From Prinia subflava (Eukaryota; Chordata; Aves; Passeriformes; Cisticolidae), in the NCBI RefSeq assembly GCF_021018805.1, contig NC_086248.1, forward strand, positions 22,514,922 to 22,578,921: DNA of 64,000 nucleotides, written 5' to 3'. The notes beneath the pieces were generated by a model that saw nothing but the letters and a program-made list of their open reading frames with translations, ran no database searches and was not told the origin of the DNA. Position 1 is the stretch's first letter. Each line of letters begins with the position of its first letter. This document shows, piece by piece, positions 38,752 to 50,110 of this stretch. The translations under genes and the position numbers were made by a program.

Positions 38752-38842
38752 TTACTTGGTGTCATGATTTAGTTGAGGTTTAGGGAATGGGTTGGACTCG
38801 ATGATCTTGAAGGTCTCTTCCAACCTAGTCATTCTGTGATTA
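38752..38842 (+). mobile_element. CR1 LINE, 3' tail only
   Basis: About 90 bases of the CR1 3' end: TTGGTGTCATGATTTAGTTG, then GGGTTGGACTCGATGATCTT, GAAGGTCTCTTCCAACCTAG and the terminal ATTCTGTGATTATT. The last 60 bases are close to the family consensus as I know it, suggesting a fairly young or slowly decayed copy that was cut very short at the 5' end. Confidence 0.93.
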
Positions 38843-41800
38843 TTACAGATTTAGCTGCCATGGACAGAGACATCATCAGTGCATTGAGTTCTAATTCTTT
38901 TCATAACTGTTTAGTTAAGATTAAAAATATTTTCAGCTGTAGCTGTTGTACTTCTGTCTTTACTCTTCCTATAGCTTTTTCATTACCTTGCTGATAATGT
39001 CCATTATCTGTTCAGGGCAGAAAGTCTGATTTGGCAATGGCAAAAATAACAGTATAGAAGCCAACTGTACAGAGAGCATAAGTATCAGAGAGAGAAAAGA
39101 AAATGAAAAACTTTGGGGATTTTGCCACAAACTATGTGATATATAATGCTGGAAAGCAGCACCAGATGTACATAACATTTGGAATATTTCCCTCTTCTAC
39201 TAGAAGAAACAAACCACAGATGTTTCCTATTTTATGGAAGCATATGAATGAGATACTGTCTAATTGTGACAGTAATAGCCTTCTGTGTCATTAAGAAAGT
39301 CGATTATTTAATTGTAGATCTACATACCCAAACACCCCTTCCTTTTATTTCCGAATATTGATACTTTCAAACATATTGATAAATTCATCAAAGAAAATAA
39401 TATCAGAAAACCCAGAGGAATATTCCCACATAAGTTACACTGAATCTAAGACTGATCATTACATTTTTGATGAGCTCTGACAAATGGTTAGAAATACAGG
39501 AGGAATGTTTGGCTCAAACCAGGGTTATCTGTTTCACTCCATCCACAGAAAGCAACAAGAAAGTCAGCAAAAATACAAGTATTACTTTGAGTAGAGTTCT
39601 GTGAGCTATTACAGTGATAGAAAGGTAGACCAGAAAATCTCTGCTGCTACTTATTACAATGTTCAGCAAAGGAAAACTACCACCACAGAAAACTGTGCAC
39701 ATTTCTCAGAATGTTTACAGGTTTCTGTAACAAAAAACCAGCCAAATCAGTAACAAAGCACTTCTATCACTAATTTTGTATCCCAAAAGAGAAATAAGCT
39801 AGCAAGGTTTTTGTACTGGTAAACTAGCTGAGCCACAGTGACAGTCCAGTACTAGCTTTCTCTGTATAAGTATATCCTGGCTTCATACAAACACAAAAAT
39901 GAAGGCTAGCACTAACTGAAAGGTAAGCCCTTCTGAGATCAAAAGAGACGAATCTGAAATAAAGTTAAAATACACTAATGAAGATGTAATACTAGATGTA
40001 TACTAATAAGATGTATAAAAGCAGAAATATGAAATCAAATAATTAACCATGAGCTAAAATTTTGGAAAGTCAGTGTCAGGTATTAATTATTTGGATTTTT
40101 TTAACAATTCTTTCTTCACATTTATGGTATATGCCTTTACTGGGAAGATGTCCTAATGATGCCCACAGCACACAGACCAAGTACTCAATAAATTAGACTC
40201 TGACAAGAATCAGAATATTTTAAGTAGAGGCTGAAGACTAGTGCTGTATGTAAATGCAGCAAGTATATGTGGATGAAAAGAAAAACCTGGACACTCTTCT
40301 ATGAAGACATTATTTAAGAAATGGAAAAATGTTCTTGTCTTAGTTTTAAATTTTTACTAGAATTTACACTCTGGAAAAAAATATCCTAAAATTCCCTTCT
40401 TTTTTGCTGTACTATAGAAAAATTGATAAAATTCTTCACAAAGGTCAGGAAGCTTGATTTGATTACATCACCCCTTTTGGTAATGGAGACCACACTCTCT
40501 ATTTGGTTGTGATTTAAACTTGATCTCACACAAAAACAGGCAGACACAGTATATGTGAGGTACAATGGAGTAATATTTCCTAATCTCCTTTCCATGGCAG
40601 AAATCAATGACTTTGGGAGGCAAGGAGGCAGCAGGCAGAAGAAAAAACCTGAGTATTCCATGATAAACTTTAAAACAGACGTATACATTTTCCATACAAA
40701 GAGAAACTTTTTAACATTCCTACTGTAATTTGCACTTGTCTTAGCTGACCACAATTTGCCACCCCACCCCAGGGAATGACCTGCAGGTAGTCTGGTATTT
40801 TGTACACCCAAAGCCTATTTAGAAGGCACATCTCTCTGAAGCCCAAGTCATGCAAACAGTCTTTTTTAGCTGCTCTCTCTAGTGCAACTCTCTAGTCCAA
40901 TCCAACAGATGTCTCAGCTACTGATCTCCATCCCTTACCTCGCAACAAAGCAATTTAGGTAGCACAGCTGCAAGAGCTGCAAACCCTGCAGGACCTTCAG
41001 TCCTCACTGTGGTGGTGTCAGAGGTTTCCAGATGATGGTGGAGACAAGCCATCTGCAGATGCTGCTGATTCTGAACGGGTTAGAGATGCTACTCCATGGA
41101 AAATTTATGTCCAGAAGCTGCACCGATGGCCTGTCACTGGCCCAATGTTAGTCATTGTGAGTACCCATCACAAAGCTCCTGTTCCTGGACCAGCTTCACT
41201 CTCCCTCACCTGATTCTTCCAAAAGCACTTGAGTATTTCCAGTCATTTAAATATATGCCAAGCACCCACAAAGTAAATAGCTGCATCCTCAGATATCATA
41301 GAAATAAATGAAAGTTTTCAGTGGTTTATTCCTCATTTATAGTCAACTCTGTTTCTACTGTTTCAGCATTGACTGTTGTTGTCCCTTCCCACATTATTTA
41401 CTTTTTCTAAAAAGCTTTTATTCTTTCTACCATCATCAATCATGGCAGCATTTAATTACATACAAGTTTTTGAGAGATCTTATAAAGTTTTTCTTCTCAG
41501 AAAATCACTCTGAGAAATTAGAAAACTATTGGAATATTGTCTCTTGATTTCTAAAGCAAAAAAAAAAAAAGTTCATTCTATTTAAAGGAGTGCCTTCTTA
41601 AAAAAAATGCAAACATCCCATGAAATGGTAAAACTTTGTCATTCATCAAGAATATAGCATGAAAAATATTAAACTAACTTCGACTGAACTGCGTTTGCAG
41701 GTTTTCATACATGGGATTTTAGTTCGCCTTGGAAGAGCTGAGCTAACAAAGATTTTTGTCCCAGTTGGTGGCATTAGAACAGTATCTTCAATACACAACC

Positions 41801-42642
41801 CCCAAAAAGAATGCAAGCTACAGGAATATCATTGCACTTCACTAAGCAGCGTGATAGATACTGAGAATAAACGGGGGTGCCAGTTTTTCCTGCCATATGT
41901 TAGCATCTGATAGGGAAATCATGGCGCACTCTTCTCTGATAATTCATCATGTGCTTCCTAGGAAAAATATACTGAAATTTTACATCAGTTCTGGTATGAA
42001 CTGATGTTCAGTGTCCCAACTTTTTTTAATTCATGACATTACAATGCATTGAATTTAAAAGATTTATGTGCAACATGTATTTCAAACAACCAAGGGTACA
42101 AGATTCAGTGGTTTTATGCCATGTAGTAAAATGTTATATTTGCTTAAGTAAACTTTGGCCATAATAACAAAAATATTTTAATTTTATTACTTTTATGTAT
42201 CTGCATAACAAAGAAAGTAAATTCTCATTGTGATCACAAGTATCAGCCACTGAAGTTATGGCTACTAATAACCACATACAGTGATTAAAAAGTCATAGAA
42301 TTATCTGCACTGTAAGACTGGGAATTACAATCCTGTTTCTTCTCTTCTACACAGACACCACGCATCTTCTTTCAACCTGATTGAAAGATTAATGCATTTA
42401 GGACAAATTCAAAACATGTTTAGCTCAAAATTTGCAAATATTAGGCCTGAAAAAAGATGCGTGCTCCTTAAGTGTATCAGCTGTTCCTCTGCTCTATGAC
42501 CTGTCTTTCACGTCATATTGCCTCTAATGTGTGCCTCTCTCAGCAAGAATTGCACACTGATACTTCTGAATACTGACCCTTCTTCTAAAAGTGAAAACCG
42601 AGGCATGTTGAAAAAAGAGGAAGATAAGTAAGTGCAAACTCC
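38843..42642. other. Unique DNA, no gene seen
   Basis: No repeat family recognised. A 141-codon minus-strand frame at 40386-40811 has no recognisable domain and no supporting splice or start context. The part near 40860-41230 is less AT-rich but featureless to me. Confidence 0.55.
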
Positions 42643-43199
42643 TGTTTTTTGGTGGGATATAGTTAATTTTCTTCACAGCAGCCCACATGGTGCTGTGTTT
42701 TGGATTCCTGGCCAGAAGAGTGTTGAAACACAGGGATGTTACAGTTAATGCTGAGCAGCACTTGTACAGAACCAAGGCTGCCTCTGTTTTTCATGCTGCA
42801 GTTCCAATGAGGAGGCTGGGAGTGCACAAGGACTTAGGACGGGACACAGCCAGGACAAGTGATGCCACCTGACCCAACGGATGTTCTGTACTATGATGTA
42901 TAGTCAGCAACAAAAGCTGGGGGAAGGCAGCAGTGGGAAATTCAGAGATATGGTTTTTGTCTTCCCCGGTAACCGTTATGTGTGACAGAGCCCTGCCATA
43001 CTGGGGATGGCTGAACACCTGCCTGCCCAGGGGAAGAGCTGAACTAATTCCTCGTTTTGTCTTGCTTGTGCACATAGCTTTTGCTTTACCCATTGAACTG
43101 TCTTTAAATCATGAGTTTTCAATTTCCCTTTTTCAATTCTCTCCCCCTCCAACACCAGGAGGTGATCAGCTGCCTAACGGTGTTAAATAATGATGTGCA
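42643..43199 (+). mobile_element. Solo LTR, ERVL-like avian family, copy B
   Basis: The second member of the family seen at 18871-19429, in the same orientation and about 23.8 kb away. Shared landmarks include GATATAGTTAATTTTCTTCA, GGTGCTGTGTTTTGGATTCC, GGACACAGCCAGGACAAGTG, GGCTGAACACCTGCCTGCCC and TAGCTTTTGCTTTACCCATT. The poly(A) signal has decayed to ATTGAA (43092-43097). The limits TG 42643 and CA 43199 are estimates. The 100-codon minus frame (42791-43093) is a by-product. The DNA between the two LTRs has no viral genes, so they are separate solo LTRs and not the ends of one provirus. Confidence 0.8.
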
Positions 43200-45684
43200 A
43201 TATGTAAGGCTAAGCTGGAGAGAGGAGACACTCAACATGGAACATCTACACTGAAACTGAGCAAAAAGCTGCATTTGGGCATGGCTCAGTAACACTTGCT
43301 CCTACCACTGGACTTCATTATCAACTTGTTTTTCAGAGTTTTGCAGGGCAGGAACAGAGTTCACTGTAGTTACACTTGTTCTTAGTGCAAATAACTGTAG
43401 AAGCTTCAAAGTCTGAAATACAAGACACTGCTCTCTGACACCTTTAGTTGCCATGGCCATAGTAGGAAAAAGCTAGAAATATTACTTGGCTTTATCTCCA
43501 GACACTACTACTTGTATAGAAATGTAAAATTACTCAATTGAGTCCTGAAAGCAAAAAAAAGGAGATAAAATGCTAAGAAATTTTAATTTTTTCTTTGATA
43601 ATGATTCACCAATTGATTATCTCCTTAAAACACTGAGGATAAATAATTTCACAAGGTAATGGTGTTAAAATAAAGAACAGCTTCTGAAAATTGTCTTTTC
43701 TTCAGAGGAGCTGCAGACATCTAGAATCCAAATTGTCCTTCCTTTATGTGAAATGTCAAATTAAACCAAAAAAAAACCAGGAAGACTTTTCCCCTAGGCA
43801 CAGTGTTGACCATGACATATACTTCGCAGCAACACATGGTATTGCTGATTTTGGTGTTAAAAGGACAAGCAAAAAGAAATACAAAGACAGCACAGAGAAC
43901 TATCAGCATACACATCACAACTTTGTGATATTAAGTACAGGGCTGCACACTGTTAACAAATTTCTTTGCTCCTTCACAATTAAAAAATTAAAATAGAATA
44001 TTCAACTTAATTTAAAAGTGAAAGAATACAATGTTCACATGAACTCCTGTGTCTTATGAAGATCTGTGGTGTATGGTTTCTGAGAGGTATACAGTGAATA
44101 TCTGTATGTAGATGCTTTTCGTTATTGATGGGTTTATTTTGAGTTTCAGACACAGGTCTTTCAAAAAAAGCTCAACTTCATGAATGGTGTTTTTAGCCAT
44201 TCTCTCAACCAGCTTCTATATTAGTGCCTAATTATCCTTGTATTACAGACAAGAAGCATCCAGTCTACTGGAAAATATGGATTTGATTTTTCTAATTACA
44301 TCATTCTTCTACTTCATTTGCACATGGTAATCACCGTCTGTTTTCTTTTTAAAAATATTTTGTAGTAATGTCTAGTAATAACAGTCATTTCCGATCTTAA
44401 CAATTCTCTGATTCTGTAATTTTGTAAGTGTTTTGAAAAATACTGAACATGTACACTAAAGAAAATAGATTACATATGAAATACTATTAAAATACTGGAA
44501 ATAGAAACACAGGTATACAGATATATACCTGTATATATAGAAATACACACCTAATAGATAAGAAGTTTTGTATTTAAATTCATCATTTACATAAAAGTGT
44601 GACAGGTGAACAGCACCTTTTTTTTTGTTTAGGGACACTTGGTAGAAACAGTTTTCACAGCTACTAAACTCTAAAAGAGAATTAGAATTGGTTCAGAAGG
44701 CTACTGCTGCCAGACATGATCATGTCTACACCTCAATACCTCTTACATTGTTTCTCATACTTTTTCATTACACTTCGTAAAGGCGAGAAGCAGTTTAAAA
44801 CAAAACAAAATGTGAAACTGAAATATTTAAACTTATATTTTGAGACAAACATGGCTGCCTCCTTACTACCTAAAATTTTCTTTGCATTCACTGTACTGAA
44901 ATGTGATTGAGGCTGAGCAAAAGTAATCAGAAGAGTTGTATTTTGTTTAATAAATTACCTACTTCCATTTATTCAGTCAGCACCTAGCATACTCAGCCCT
45001 TGTCACTGAGGGCCCAGTCTGCACTTTGGATGCCCTTGGCCCCCAGCTCACCCACCTCCACGTAGCTGCTCCCTGACATTTTCCATCCTGAGCAGCTACA
45101 CACCAATACTAAAATGGCCAAATATTTTAAAAATTTCTGAAATCAGGTTAACTGAATTCCAGTGCAGAGAAAATGGGCAACATTTGCCTGGGAAAAGAAG
45201 GTTGCATGGCCTTTGTTTCACCATAGCTAGGAGATCCTTACTTTAGGGAATCACCTGTGTTTTGGTAAAACTTCCACATAATTCCAGTACTGAGAACTAA
45301 CAGTCCCCTACTCAGTGTCAAGGGAGTTGCCATGATAATATTATGTTATAACTTGTATATAGGCTTTTTTTTTGCCTGCCAGTCTGTAGAAAGTACAGCA
45401 AAATAGGGCAATTCCTGAACCATACAGGCAGTTCCTAAAGCTAGCTTCAGAAAAAAACCTTAAAACACATTTAAACTTTCTGCAGAACAACAACAACAAC
45501 AAAAAGAAACAACAGAAAGAAATTTGAAAAAGAGGATGTAAAAGTACTTTATCTAGAATTCTGAAGAAACAAGCCTCTCAGTAGTGTAAAGCTTCAAAAT
45601 AAATGTAAGGCCAGAGGCAACTGACTAAATAATGGAATGAAGTACTAAACATCTTTCTTTGGCTGGACAAGCACAATTAAACAT

Positions 45685-45727
<43 letters not shown>

Positions 45728-47294
45728 CCTTGAACCAAAAGTTAGATTTTATTACAATATTGAGAGCAAACTGGTATTTCAGTTTTCAGTGATTATTAGT
45801 CTAATTTAAAAACCTGCTAAATCGATAACTAATACTTTTTTCATATAAGTTCTCCAGTAAATCCTCACACCTCTTATTTTCAACTGTGCACTTCAACTGA
45901 AATATTCAAAGGTATCAGTTCCCTGCAGATAAGAACACCAATAATGAAGGTCAGAGTTCAAATTAATAAGTTTTTACTGAAAATTATATTCTCTTCTGGA
46001 AACCAAAATTTTACTAGGTTTCAGTAATTTTTTTGTAGGTCTGTACCATAATTTAGAAATGTTCTTTTAAAAAAATACCCCTAAACTTTGAAAAAAAATT
46101 TTTCTTCCACCCCTTAAATATGCAATTTAAGACTCAAATTACTGAAATAACAATGAATTTATATATGTCCTACCCTGTCAGCATACTTCAAAACTGAAAC
46201 CAAACAGCTATTTCAGATTCCCTACAGCTTTAAAAACACTTTCCTCCCTTACAATATTCCTGGGCTTCCATTATAATAGTCCTAAACCCTGAAAATCATA
46301 CGTGAGCCAAAGAATAGTTGCCTGCTTTTGATGTTAGTAGTATCTTTAGAGTCTTAGTATGCTGCATGTTCACAACATTCAACAACATGACGTAAGGGAA
46401 GCACATAAAAATTGAATTCTGTGAATTTTTATATACAGGGAAAGTGTAGGATTTGGTGTCATTAGACTGAAAATACCATTTACTTGATTTAGACAAACCA
46501 TGCAGTTTATTGTGATGAATTAAAAAATCCTGCATATTATTACCAATTTCCTGTGTAACATATTGCTCCCTCTGCCTTCTATGGCCAGGAGGCCCATGAC
46601 ACATCTCCACCTAGAGCAAGTCTTACACAGTCAACAATTCAGAGCTTTATTAGTGCAGAAATTATTTCCTCTTCACACTGCAACTTTAATTCACTTATTT
46701 TATGTCCAAGGACAAGATGACAAGATTGAAGAGGTTTTCCCTATATACTTGTCATTTCCATGTCTCCCAAGAAAAAGGCAAAGCCAAAACTCTTGAATGA
46801 GACACTTGATACTGGCAGCTACTACACCATCTCTTAGTTGCCAGGTTCTCTCTTCCACAGCCTATAAGTATCTGCCTATTTTTATGTTCAGCGGCAGGTG
46901 GAGTTAAAAGATATCTATCAGGAAGGGTAAGATCACCCTCCTGTTGTTTTCAACATGGATGAGAGCAGAAGCCCTCCTTTGGCATTCAAAATCAAGCCAG
47001 CTAAAAATACAACACAGTCAGCCAAATACATCTCTGTTTTCAAATCTACTTACCATTGATTAGAAATACCAACAATATAATACAGAAAAATGGTGCCAGA
47101 TATATTTGTTGTATGTTCTATGTAACTGCAAGGCAACAGCTGACACTTTAACACATCTCTTTAGCTCAGATGAAACTTTCTGCAGGCTAGGGACAGGATA
47201 CACCAGGAGATGCAGACCAGCTCCTAGTGCTTGAGTAGCTAGCTGGCACCTTCTGTGATTACACAACAGCCCAAAAGCTTTTTTCAGATACTGA
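43200..47294. other. Unique AT-rich DNA, no gene seen
   Basis: Contains a short AAC microsatellite (45486-45500), a (A)36 run (45691-45726) and AT-rich simple sequence near 44515-44545. Open frames up to about 104 codons show no domains. Confidence 0.55.
45691..45726. repeat. Poly(A) run of 36
   Basis: The longest mononucleotide run in the window, uninterrupted. The upstream sequence has an ATTAAA 17 bases before it, but no recognisable retrocopy. Its length may be unreliable in sequencing. Confidence 0.9.
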
Positions 47295-47385
47295 ACACAG
47301 AATCATAAAATCATTTAGGATGCAAATACCTCAAAGCTCAGCAAGTCCAACCCCTAACCTAACACCGCCAAATATACCACTAAAC

Positions 47386-47875
47386 TAAAGGCCATACTTT
47401 GAGTATTGTTCTGGGCCTCCCAGTTTCGGAAGGATGTTGAGATATGCTGGAGCATGTCCAGGAAGGGGCAGCAAGGCTGGTGGAGAGTCTAGAACACAAG
47501 TCCTATGAGGGAGCTTGGGCTGTTAAACAGGGAGGAAAGGAGGCTCAGGGGAGACCTTATCACTCTTGACAGCTGCCTGAAAGGAGGATATAGCCAGGTG
47601 AGGATCAGCCTCTTCTCCCAGGCAACCAGCAACAGGACAAGAGGAAACAGCCTTAAGCTACTGCAGGGGAGGTTTATCACAGGACTGATTGGACAGTGGA
47701 ATGGGCTGCCAAAGAAGGTGGTGGAGTCACTGTCCCTGGAGGTGTTTAAAAAAAAGACTAGAGGTGGCACTTAGTGCCATGGTCTAGCTGACAAGCTGAT
47801 GTTAGGTTATACATTGCACTCAATGATCCCATAGCTCTTTTCCAACCTACTTGATTCTGTGAATCTGTGATTCTG
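47386..47875 (+). mobile_element. CR1 LINE inserted inside another CR1
   Basis: A plus-strand CR1 3' part with GGGGCAGCAAGGCTGGTGGA, AGGCTCAGGGGAGACCTTAT, GGTGGTGGAGTCACTGTCCC and TTCCAACCTACTTGATTCTG, ending in the octamers GATTCTGTGAATCTGTGATTCTG. The host CR1 sequence TAAAC is present on both sides (47381-47385 and 47876-47880), consistent with a 5-bp target duplication. It must be younger than the host copy. About 490 bases remain. Confidence 0.94.
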
Positions 47876-48376
47876 TAAACCATGTCCCTAAGTGCCACAT
47901 CTATATGCATTTTAAATAGCTTTGTTACCCTTGGCAGCTTGTTCCAGTGCTTTACACATTCTTCTGTAAAGAATTTTTTTCTACTTCCAATTTAAACACT
48001 CCCTGGTACAACATGAGGTTGTTTTCTCATCCTGTTTCTTGTTACTTGGGAGAAGTGACCTACCTGTACTTTGCTACAACCTCTCTTCAGGTAGTTGTAG
48101 ACAGTCTCCAATCTAAGCATCCCCAGCTCCCTCAGCTGGTCCTCATAGGCTTTGTGCTGCAGACCAGCCCCACTGCCTTTCTCTGGACACACCTCGGCAC
48201 CTCAATTTCCTTCTTGTAGTGAGGGGCCCAGGACGTAGCAAAGTGCACAAGGTGCAGCCCCACCACTGCCGAGTACAATGAGATGGATGACCACTGTCCT
48301 TGCCTTGCTGGCCAAACTACTGCTGACACAGGCCAGGATGTCACTGGCCTTCTTGGCCACCTGGGCACAGGCTGGC

Positions 48377-48686
48377 TTATAACCAGCCACCAGGATCAGC
48401 AGTTCCTTTACAGATGGGCAGATTTCCAGCCTTTCTGTTCCCAGCTTGTAGAGACACACTGGGGCTATTGGGACCAAAGGGCAGGACCTGGCACTTGGCC
48501 TGGCTGTATCTCATGCAGTTGGTCTTGGCCCACTCATCCAGCCTGTCCAGATTTCTCCACAAAGCCTCCCTTCTCCCCAGAAGATCAACACTCCCACCCA
48601 GCTTAGTGTCCTCTGCAAAACTTACTGAGAGTGCCCTCGATCTCATTGTCCAGATCATTGATAAAAGCATTACAATGAACTGGGTT
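48377..48686 (-). pseudogene. Decayed CR1 reverse transcriptase C-terminal part
   Basis: About 100 codons are open. They align by memory with the CR1 reverse transcriptase after the palm motif: SFAEDTKLGGSVDLLGRR, LDRLDEWAKTNCMRYSQ and AKCQVLPFG are all recognisable family blocks. The catalytic FADD is FAED. The N-terminal part of the enzyme is missing through 5' truncation, and the residues before the motif (48687-48724) are flanking DNA. Confidence 0.85.
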
Positions 48687-49558
48687 GTTAAAAGGCCATA
48701 AAAATAAACTGTCCCACCAAACATGTCTTGAAAAGAAACAGCAATACATTACGAGATGAGGAACTGGTTCAAGCTAAACCCCTCCAGCTATTTAAATGAT
48801 AGACCCTGACAAGATAGGCTGGCTTAGAAAGTGAGAGTCATTATAGATGCCTTGAAAGCGAGCTAATTAGAGAGAACAAAGAAATGTAGACTATATTAAT
48901 AGGCATCTGAGGATCAAAATATATGTGAATGTGTATGAATGCTTGCATGTGTTGAACAATGGCAATTATAAAGAAATGCAGCTTCAGAGTATTAGAAATT
49001 TAAAAAAGGAAATATCAAGGTGAATAAAACCCCATGACTCCATCTTTTCAATCAATTTGGAAACTTAAATGGCATGTTGCTACTTTTAATAAAACTTTTG
49101 TTAAGCCAAGACAGTATAGAAATATAATGAAAGTCAATAAGCTACCTGATTTACATGCAAACTCTTTAAATGCTGCTGAGAAGTATTACATATTTTATAT
49201 ATTCTTAACTGCAAAAACAGAATTAGTTCCTGACAACAGCATGCATTTTTGATCAACAATATAGGTTTGCAAGCTATCTTGTTTCTCTCCATCTTATACC
49301 CATTATCCACTACCCCTGAAAAACTTTTTTTCAGTAAATCCAATTATCTGTAATATCTGTGTTTAACATTTTCTTGATGCAAGGACAAATCAGAAGAATG
49401 ATCATTGAATAATTTGTTTTGTTACATATCCATTCATTCCAATACAAAATGAGATAAAATAGTACTGAATATCTAAGGTCTTCAATTCAACCTAAAGTGT
49501 TACTATAGTCCTTTCAATATTATAATGATTTCACAGTAAAGAAAAAAATTAACACAAG

Positions 49559-49582
49559 AAAAAAAAAAAAAAAAAAAAAAAA
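49559..49582. repeat. Poly(A) run of 24
   Basis: An uninterrupted A run preceded by more A-rich sequence (from 49537). No retroposon is recognised beside it. Confidence 0.9.
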
Positions 49583-50067
49583 CCTGGGTTCTCCTTATCG
49601 TGTTTTTATAGGGAAAAACAATGCTTTTGATAGTTTCTTAGGTAACTATATTCTGAGTTATAATACTTGTTCTATTTCTTCATACATTTAAAAGTTCTTC
49701 TTGTGCAGCAAAATGGCTGTAAATGGAATGAGACAATTTAAGTTGAAGTTTGTCTAGAGAATAAATTAAATATTATTATTAAGCTAATAATTTGGCTGAT
49801 ATTTAGATTACTTATTTCTGTTTCAGACATTTGCAGTCTACTAGGAAAGAGCCCTTATTCTTGCCACAAGAACTTATGTGAGTTTTCCATACTAATTAGT
49901 ACTTTTCATACCAATTTTCATACCAATTAATGCACCTCACAGTTGCTAATGCATTTATCTCCACAAACCAGAAATCATTAAGATTTAAACCATAGCTGGG
50001 TTCAATGATTTTCAGGATGGTCTTGGCATGTCATTCAGATACCTCTTTTTTGCTCTTTTGGTAACTA

Positions 50068-50110
50068 CCCTAATATGTGTCCTGTACCTAATATGTACCT
50101 AATATGTACC
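50068..50110. repeat. 11-bp short tandem repeat
   Basis: ACCTAATATGT occurs at 50086-50096 and directly again at 50097-50107, with a related CCCTAATATGT at 50068-50078. Confidence 0.75.

Larger units (their letters stand above)
47295..48686 (-). mobile_element. CR1 LINE, longer copy, split by another CR1
   Basis: The plus strand begins with the complement of the CR1 3' end (CACAGAATCATAAAATCATT) and is interrupted at 47385. It resumes at 47876 with AAACCATGTCCCTAAGTGCC in exact continuity. It then runs through the untranslated part (GTTACTTGGGAGAAGTGACC, GGTAGTTGTAGACAGTCTCC) into the reverse transcriptase end. On the minus strand the frame at 48377-48724 reads SFAEDTKLGGSVDLLGRR, then LDRLDEWAKTNCMRYSQAKC. 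The CR1 catalytic motif is normally FADD; here the first aspartate is glutamate, so the enzyme would be inactive even if expressed. The frame is also 5'-truncated near 48686. Confidence 0.94.

Noticed and set aside
40386..40811. 141-codon minus-strand frame as a gene
   Set aside because: No recognisable domain, ordinary AT-rich flanks and no splice or promoter context. This length is plausible by chance in 64 kb.
18871..43199. A single large provirus bounded by the two LTRs
   Set aside because: The 23 kb between them has no gag, pol or env remnants and contains unrelated CR1 and LTR insertions.
45691..45726. Poly(A) tail of a processed retrogene
   Set aside because: No coding remnant, gene-like body or target duplication is visible upstream.
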